Shown here piece after piece: positions 20,200-25,673 of a DNA stretch of 25,673 bases (within the stretch, counting starts at the first letter, position 1; each line of letters opens with the position of its first letter). The translations under genes were made by a program, and so were the position numbers. The DNA is from a virus, in IMG/VR virus record IMGVR_UViG_3300021139_000132, positions 1 through 25,673 of that record; one strand, written 5' to 3'. The notes beneath the pieces were generated by a model. That model saw only the letters and a program-made list of their open reading frames with translations. It was not told the origin of the DNA and did not search any database.

Positions 20200-21531
20200 T
20201 TAACAATACTTAACGTCTTTACAGTACCCATTCTTTTGTAAGAGTGGGAGCATTTCTTCTAGCTTTTCACCTATGTCATCTCTAACCATAGGAGAGTTAA
20301 TCATGTGGATCTTTTTCTTGAAGGTTTTATAAGCAGCGTCTTTAGCTTCTTGTACAGTGCTGCCAACCCCAGAAACTGTAAGAACGTAACTACCAGCAGT
20401 TACTAAACAGGGTTCTGTATTCTTACCATCCTTACCAGGTCCATATCCCATCTTAACTTCTGACAGGTGAATGTTCTTAGTAACATCTTCCATTGTCAAA
20501 TCAAAGATTGGATACCCAGTATTCTCTTTCTTTTTAACTGTGCCATAAGGGTAGTCGGGTTGAGACACAACAATCCCACAAGCAATCCCATCTCTAACCT
20601 TGAGTGTATCATTACCATTAAGGGAGTCAAGCATCCACTTGACAGGGTCACCTAGATGCAGAGCTTGTTGGATCTGGAATAAAGGCCAACCTGGTCTAGA
20701 AGTAAACTCTAATGGCCAGGGAATACCCTTGTCATCTATGATGCAGTTAACATCAATGTACCCAGAATAACCAATACCATGTAAGAAATGTTCTAGGGGT
20801 TTAAGTACCTTGTCAGCCAATAAAGACTTCTCTGTGTACCTCATAATAGTACCCTGCTCACCAGTAGCAGGACCATGATCCCCAGACATAAGCTTTTTAA
20901 ACTCCCAGTTCTCTAGGAAATATTTAGAGAATCCACCTAACCCAAACCATCCACCTACAGCCATTTCAGATCCAGCATGGAACTCTTGGAGAACAAATTC
21001 ACCTCCGTAAGCATTGCTCTTCTTCCATTTGTTAAGCATAAAGACCATATCACGCCAGTCTTTAGAGCAGTAACTTAGATCTTTAGCACCGTCACCAATA
21101 GGTTTAGATACATAACGATTGTCTTTGTTAGCAAGTACTAATGCTATAGCCTCATCGTACTTCTTAAACTTTTGCATAGGTATGGTCTGTATACCAGCTC
21201 TTTCAAAAATAGCTGAACCATATTCCCTATCTTGTTCCCATCTAGCACCCTCTACGTTACAGCCATAGATAGGGTATCCCTTACGTCTATAAGGCTCTAG
21301 TCTGTGTATATACCTGCTGTTATCAGTAACAAATATAAGGTCAGCCCAATCCATACTGGGTTCCCAATCTACTACTTTCTTAAAGCAATCCATACCATCA
21401 CCGTTCTCACAGCGAGTACCATCAAAGTTATTACGCATATAGACACGTACATCGTGTCCATAGTCAGCAGACTTGATGGCTAGATCCATAGAGAAGCCAC
21501 AATCAAATTGGTCTATTATTAAGAGTTTCAT
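20200..21531 (-). CDS. ATP-grasp ligase related to PurD
   Basis: A 443-aa enzyme; ATG 21531 overlaps the upstream stop and AAGGA lies further upstream. The ATP-grasp core includes RYVSKPIGDGAKDLS, VLQEFHAGSEMAVGG and GDHGPATGEQGT. The C-terminal part (TAGSYVLTVSGVGSTVQEAKDAAY ... RDDIG) matches the GARS-C domain of phosphoribosylamine-glycine ligase. The metal-binding segment reads PLEFTSRPGW with Glu275, where PurD usually has EFNxR, so Asn is replaced by Thr. The first ~110 residues differ from the canonical PurD N-domain. It would join an amine to a carboxylate using ATP, but the substrate may not be that of purine synthesis. Its place between virion genes suggests modification of a virion or other phage component. 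Confidence 0.8.
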   Translation of the reverse strand: MKLLIIDQFDCGFSMDLAIKSADYGHDVRVYMRNNFDGTRCENGDGMDCFKKVVDWEPSMDWADLIFVTDNSRYIHRLEPYRRKGYPIYGCNVEGARWEQDREYGSAIFERAGIQTIPMQKFKKYDEAIALVLANKDNRYVSKPIGDGAKDLSYCSKDWRDMVFMLNKWKKSNAYGGEFVLQEFHAGSEMAVGGWFGLGGFSKYFLENWEFKKLMSGDHGPATGEQGTIMRYTEKSLLADKVLKPLEHFLHGIGYSGYIDVNCIIDDKGIPWPLEFTSRPGWPLFQIQQALHLGDPVKWMLDSLNGNDTLKVRDGIACGIVVSQPDYPYGTVKKKENTGYPIFDLTMEDVTKNIHLSEVKMGYGPGKDGKNTEPCLVTAGSYVLTVSGVGSTVQEAKDAAYKTFKKKIHMINSPMVRDDIGEKLEEMLPLLQKNGYCKDVKYC

Positions 21532-24500
21532 GGGTTGTATGTTCCTTTAGCCCGTTTGGTATCCCGTCCTTTTTTAGTACGCTCTTGGTACTTCTTAGCA
21601 CGAGCTTCTTGTTCTTTTTCTTTTTCAGTCTTGGCTTTAATGTCTAGCTGTCTAGCAACAAACTTAGTACCACCACCTTCACCTTGAGTAGCATCCATAA
21701 CAGGAGATACTTGTGGTATTTGTTTAACCATGTAACTACCAACATCACTAGCTTTGTCCATAAGAGAATCATCTGGATGATAAATCTCTTTTCCAGTAAA
21801 TACTTTCTTATTTAAAAGTAATTGTCCTAAAGTTAGTAATACAGGATTAAAAGTAAACACAGGCCACAGCAATGCACTTGCATCTTTTTTACCTGATCCT
21901 GCATCCATAGCTGCTTGTATCAAATGGTAAGGACCTGCTCTACGTTGTTCAGCACCCTCACCAAACATAGACTCAGCTAATTTATCCATTAGTGGGTACA
22001 AGACTCCCATAGCTACACCAATAGCTAACATAGAGTCAACACCCTCTCTAAAGTGTTTACGTCCTTCTGAAGTCTTTAAATTACGTGGATCAATATCTTT
22101 TAAAGTATTAACCAAAGACTTGACCATACCATAGTGGTAACGAGAGAACATAGATACATTAGGATTCTTTAGAACCTGAGCTACCATTCTGCTACCAGCT
22201 ACCTCTGAAGGCATACGGTAGTTAGGCATATGTCTTTCAGCTTCAGCTATAGCTTCTTTAAGCTCCATACGATTACCAGTACGTTTCTCGTGCATGTTCA
22301 TAATCTCACGAATATACTGTACGTACATAACATCTCTGGTAAACCACATAGCCTTTTGAGATGCTTCAGAAATACTGTTGTATAGATTACCTGTAGTAGT
22401 ACCTAGCTTCTTAGCTAGTTGGCCCATACTACGTTTCATTTCTTCTGTACCAAACATTTCTTTAGAAGCTTCTTTAACAATAGTATCAAAGTAACCTTTG
22501 TTTCTAGGATCAGCTCCAAGAATAGAACCACCTTCACGCATAATGTCTCTATAGAACTGAGTCTGTTGACCTACATCTCTCCAAGCTTGTCTAGATGTAT
22601 CTGCAAAGGTTCCTAACCTACGTGGGTCTACCCAACCAGTAAAGCCTCTAGCATTCCATAAGTGCATTACCTCATTGAACATGTGGGGTACAGGGTTAAG
22701 CATCATGTTCTTAACAAGAGCATTACTTAACTTCATCCACATAGTGTTATCCCAAACTTTAGCAAAGTCAGAAATAATTGCTGCTGTCTTAGGATCAAAA
22801 TGCCATCCACGCAGCTGAGGTATACGATCAATGTTATTAGGAACAACCCACTCTCTAGGTAAATCTTTAAGAGGTTGGTCTGGACCATGTCCTACTTGTT
22901 TAAACAGTTCAGACTTCTTAAGGTTTTCAACAAACTCTAACTCTCTAGCCATCTTACGAAGACCCATGTTAGCTAAACGAGCAGACGCTTCAGCATCATG
23001 TAGATACCTGTAAGGAGAGTTCTGTTCAATAGCATCTACCTTGCCATCAACCATAGTAGTTTCTTTACCATCTATGTTGATCTTGTCACCACGTTTAAAC
23101 TCTAAGTTATCTGTGTGACCTATTAATCTTTTGGGCATACCATCTTTCCATTCCCAAATCTCAGTACCTTTTTTAATGTCTCTACCTTTAGTTCCAGGTA
23201 TGTCATTAGGTTGTCTGTGAATCTCTACAACTCTACCGTCTTCAAGTTGATATACTTTACGTTCTATAGCAGCGTTAGCTTGGTCAGCTACTTTGTCTCC
23301 CATAGGAGTGTCGTTGCTAAAGAACTTCTTAACAGTCTCTGCCCATCCTGGTTTCTCACCAGGACTAAACAAACGTATACGAGATTGACCTTTAGTAAAC
23401 TCGTCACCTACATCACCACCAAGAGCTTTAATTTTACGTACTAATGCTAAGTTTTCTTCTGAAAGTTTTTCAAGTATTTCACCAAGTTTGCCAGTAACTT
23501 TTTCACCACGTTCTGTAGCATCAAAAGCTTGTTTACGATCTTCTGCTGTAATGCCATCAGTAGTGTTTCTTTCGTACTCTGTAACGTGCTCAGAAGAGTC
23601 TTTAGTTTCAAACGTATTAAATTTATGTAGTGCATCATCTAATTCTCCATTGGTATTAGGAACAGGGATAGAACGTTCATTAAGGTTCTGTTTGTAATCT
23701 TCAAAAAACTTTACAGCATCAGATTCACCATACTTCTCGTAAATGTCTGTAGCATGTTTGTAGAATTCTTCTTCATTAGGAATAGATTTGACATCTACTT
23801 TCTCAGCAGCTTTAGCTACAGTTTCTGTAGTTGATTTAGCAAGCTCATCAGATGAGCTAGTGGGTTTACTTTCCATAGAAGCACGTACAGCACGTGCCTC
23901 ATCAGATATAGCCACACCACTATCTATATCAGGAAGTTTTCCACCAGCAGCTTTATGTGCTTCGTATAAAGCAGTAGCAACACCTTTACGCCTATAAGGT
24001 TCTTTTACAAAAACATCTATAGGGCCACCATCAGGCATATAAGTTAATCTTCCAATTTCTTCTCCAGCTTCATTTTTAGCTACTAAAGATATTGGTTCTC
24101 CATGTTCTGCTCTTACTAAATTTGAAAAAGCATTAGGAGAAGATTCTGTTTCTATAGATGTTTTACTGCCATCTTTTAACGTGGTTGTAGAAGTAAAAGG
24201 TTTACCAGCAGGTTGTTTGTCAGTAACTTCAAAACGTTTGTCACCTACCTTACGTAGGTCACCTGAATGCAATCCAGGTCTTTCATCAGGAGGAGATTCA
24301 AGTACATGGTCCTCTGGTATTTGACCAGAACGTTTAGCTTGATCTACAGCAGCTAGTCTTTCATGGAAGTTACCACGCTCATCAATAAACCCTTCTTCAA
24401 AGTCTGGGTTATCTTTAATGTCATCTTTACGAGCCTGGTCATGCTTAGGACCCATACGCTCAAGTTTACCAGTAGTTTTGTTTCTAATAGCAGTTTCTAC

Positions 24501-25310
24501 TAATGGAGCTTTAGAATCTCTTTCTGCTTTAGTAGCTTCAAGCTTTTGTAAGTATGCTTGTTTTTCTTCTGGTGTAGCACTTTCAGGTGGCTTAGGAATG
24601 TTACTAGTATCACCAGGTTTAGTTTCTGGTTTAACAGGAGCACCTTGTCCCATTAAACGCTCACCTCTAGCAGTAGGCTTAGAGAAACCACCCATAGTAG
24701 CATCTACAGTCATAGCTAATGGATCAAATGGATCACCACCTTGTATAGCACGTTGAGTAGCACCCACTACAGTCATTATTCCACTACCTGCTAAACCTTG
24801 TTTAACAGTGCTAGGTAATCCTGGTCTCATCCAAGGATTAGCCATACCTCCAGCTACTTGACCTGCTAAAGATGCGTATGGATGTTGTTCTTGTTGTGCT
24901 TCTCTAGTAGCAGATATGTTTGTACCAAATACAGTATCAGCAAAGTTTTCTGTAAGTTTAGTTAAACCACCCATAGCTACAGCACCAACTACTCCACCAA
25001 CTACACCTCCAATAGGTTTAGCAAAAGGAGTAATAGGAGGAGTGATAGCAGAACCCATTCTAGCTCCAGCCATAACACCTGGAGTAGCAGCAACAGCTTC
25101 AGCAGCAGAAGCACCAAAAGCTCCTAGAGCACTTGTAGTAGGCGTAGCTTTACCAGGTTCCATACCTGGTCTAGGGTACACACCAAATGCAGCACCACCA
25201 GCACCTTCTACTGGAGCTTTAGATTCACGTGTTGCTTCTTCAAATGTAATGCCACCACTAGGTTTAGTAGATGTATTACCTGAAGCTTCTTCAAAAGAAA
25301 TTCCAGCCAT
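21528..25310 (-). CDS. Large polyvalent internal virion (ejection) protein with GNAT-like domain
   Basis: A 1260-aa protein; ATG 25310 has GGAG at 6-nt spacing. A GI(S/T)FEEA motif occurs twice near the N-terminus (residues 3-9 and 20-26), followed by a Gly/Ala hydrophobic stretch (about 61-118) that could insert into membrane. Residues ~395-465 contain PIDVFVKEPYRRKGVATALYE with the GNAT acetyl-CoA loop (RRKGVA, Gly443). The C-terminal ~450 residues are helical with many aromatic residues (MKLSNALVKNMMLNPVPHMFN), of the type annotated as large polyvalent protein-associated domains, and the protein ends in a basic tail. It is probably packaged in the capsid and delivered with the DNA, as T7 gp15/gp16 are. 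Whether the GNAT is active is unknown. Confidence 0.75.
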   Translation of the reverse strand: MAGISFEEASGNTSTKPSGGITFEEATRESKAPVEGAGGAAFGVYPRPGMEPGKATPTTSALGAFGASAAEAVAATPGVMAGARMGSAITPPITPFAKPIGGVVGGVVGAVAMGGLTKLTENFADTVFGTNISATREAQQEQHPYASLAGQVAGGMANPWMRPGLPSTVKQGLAGSGIMTVVGATQRAIQGGDPFDPLAMTVDATMGGFSKPTARGERLMGQGAPVKPETKPGDTSNIPKPPESATPEEKQAYLQKLEATKAERDSKAPLVETAIRNKTTGKLERMGPKHDQARKDDIKDNPDFEEGFIDERGNFHERLAAVDQAKRSGQIPEDHVLESPPDERPGLHSGDLRKVGDKRFEVTDKQPAGKPFTSTTTLKDGSKTSIETESSPNAFSNLVRAEHGEPISLVAKNEAGEEIGRLTYMPDGGPIDVFVKEPYRRKGVATALYEAHKAAGGKLPDIDSGVAISDEARAVRASMESKPTSSSDELAKSTTETVAKAAEKVDVKSIPNEEEFYKHATDIYEKYGESDAVKFFEDYKQNLNERSIPVPNTNGELDDALHKFNTFETKDSSEHVTEYERNTTDGITAEDRKQAFDATERGEKVTGKLGEILEKLSEENLALVRKIKALGGDVGDEFTKGQSRIRLFSPGEKPGWAETVKKFFSNDTPMGDKVADQANAAIERKVYQLEDGRVVEIHRQPNDIPGTKGRDIKKGTEIWEWKDGMPKRLIGHTDNLEFKRGDKINIDGKETTMVDGKVDAIEQNSPYRYLHDAEASARLANMGLRKMARELEFVENLKKSELFKQVGHGPDQPLKDLPREWVVPNNIDRIPQLRGWHFDPKTAAIISDFAKVWDNTMWMKLSNALVKNMMLNPVPHMFNEVMHLWNARGFTGWVDPRRLGTFADTSRQAWRDVGQQTQFYRDIMREGGSILGADPRNKGYFDTIVKEASKEMFGTEEMKRSMGQLAKKLGTTTGNLYNSISEASQKAMWFTRDVMYVQYIREIMNMHEKRTGNRMELKEAIAEAERHMPNYRMPSEVAGSRMVAQVLKNPNVSMFSRYHYGMVKSLVNTLKDIDPRNLKTSEGRKHFREGVDSMLAIGVAMGVLYPLMDKLAESMFGEGAEQRRAGPYHLIQAAMDAGSGKKDASALLWPVFTFNPVLLTLGQLLLNKKVFTGKEIYHPDDSLMDKASDVGSYMVKQIPQVSPVMDATQGEGGGTKFVARQLDIKAKTEKEKEQEARAKKYQERTKKGRDTKRAKGTYNP

Positions 25311-25313
25311 ACA

Positions 25314-25673
25314 TTACTCCACAAAAGTTTGAGTTTTAGCATCCCATCTAAGCACACCATGATCTTTAACTTTGTAATAATTACCGTCCATTAATTGTTC
25401 TTTCTTAGGAGGTACTGCTGATATAGGGCTTTCTTTAGTACCTAAACCAGTCAACTTAGGAGCAGGTGTATCAACTTTGTTACTAGTAACATCTTTTTTA
25501 ATTTCTTGTTTTTTAGAGTCAGGTTTATCTTGTTCTAGTTTTTCACCTGGACTTAAAGTAACAGACTGCAATTGTTTTTGTAATATGTCATACAAACGAT
25601 CTTTTTCTTTACCTTCTGGTAAAGCTTCAAGAGCATCTAGTTTAGCTTCTACTATTTCTTTTTTCTTTTCTTG
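25314..25673 (-). CDS. C-terminal part of a structural/internal virion protein (5' end outside window)
   Basis: The frame is open without a stop from the right edge of the window to TAA at 25314-25316, giving at least 119 residues. No ATG is visible, so the start is beyond 25673. The visible part is charged and Lys/Glu/Pro-rich, low in complexity (EKKKEIVEAKLDALEALPEG), then ends in a compact NYYKVKDHGVLRWD segment with TQTFVE at the C-terminus. It stops 3 nt before the 1260-aa virion protein and reads in the same direction, so it is probably a virion or scaffolding component from the same operon. No family is assigned. Confidence 0.7.
   Translation of the reverse strand, partial: QEKKKEIVEAKLDALEALPEGKEKDRLYDILQKQLQSVTLSPGEKLEQDKPDSKKQEIKKDVTSNKVDTPAPKLTGLGTKESPISAVPPKKEQLMDGNYYKVKDHGVLRWDAKTQTFVE

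Noticed and set aside
24916-25332. Plus-strand Ala/Pro-rich frame opposite the N-terminus of the 1260-aa protein
   Set aside because: It mirrors the Gly/Ala-rich N-terminal segment of the real gene and has no initiation signal.
1-25673. CRISPR arrays, tRNA genes, integrase or attachment sites, insertion sequences
   Set aside because: No regularly spaced direct repeats, tRNA cloverleaf, recombinase or transposase motifs were seen on either strand by eye.

Overview
The window looks like a little more than half of the genome of a tailed dsDNA bacteriophage, most likely short-tailed (podovirus-like). It is AT-rich throughout and almost fully coding. A GH19 endolysin with a nested Rz/Rz1 spanin pair points to a Gram-negative host. 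Small accessory genes resembling those common in betaproteobacterial phages hint at a freshwater-type host, but that is only a guess. Terminase, portal, major capsid and any phage RNA polymerase are not in this window.

Layout. (1) 1-1045, plus strand: a strong terminator, four tiny genes (two with Cys-pair zinc-ribbon patterns), a GC-rich hairpin-forming intergenic element (637-754), and a second hairpin/terminator. (2) 1046-4421, plus: a three-gene cassette closed off by terminators on both sides. It encodes a 149-aa protein of unknown function, a 598-aa CobT-like protein with an N-terminal HExxH and a C-terminal vWA domain, and a CobS/MoxR-type AAA+ ATPase. (3) 4490-11703, plus: the replication and recombination block. 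It holds a zinc-ribbon/TOPRIM primase, a separate RecA-fold helicase, a nucleotidyltransferase-fold protein, family A DNA polymerase with proofreading exonuclease, an OB/SSB-like protein, a 5'-3' exonuclease and a T7-type endonuclease I, interleaved with small genes. Between the SSB-like gene and the exonuclease lies a non-coding segment (9854-9969) that can fold into a pseudoknot inside an 8-bp closing stem. (4) 11700-13747, plus: a run of small accessory genes, mostly coupled by ATGA-type or short overlaps. (5) 13727-25673, minus, converging on the plus block: read in transcription order, an internal-virion-protein end, a 1260-aa polyvalent virion protein with an embedded GNAT-like domain, a PurD-like ATP-grasp enzyme, tail-fibre genes (including a 988-aa fibre with YadA-head-like repeats), then membrane proteins, a lipoprotein, a holin candidate, Rz/Rz1 and endolysin.

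How it fits together: the plus-strand block copies and processes phage DNA (primase, helicase, polymerase, SSB, exonuclease, junction resolvase). The minus-strand block builds the tail and ejection apparatus and lyses the host. The least explained parts are the terminator-bounded HExxH-vWA/AAA+ cassette, the PurD-like ligase inside the structural block, and the two structured non-coding elements. These are the best candidates for something undescribed. All calls come from reading sequence and motifs by eye. No database search, folding program or composition calculation was run.
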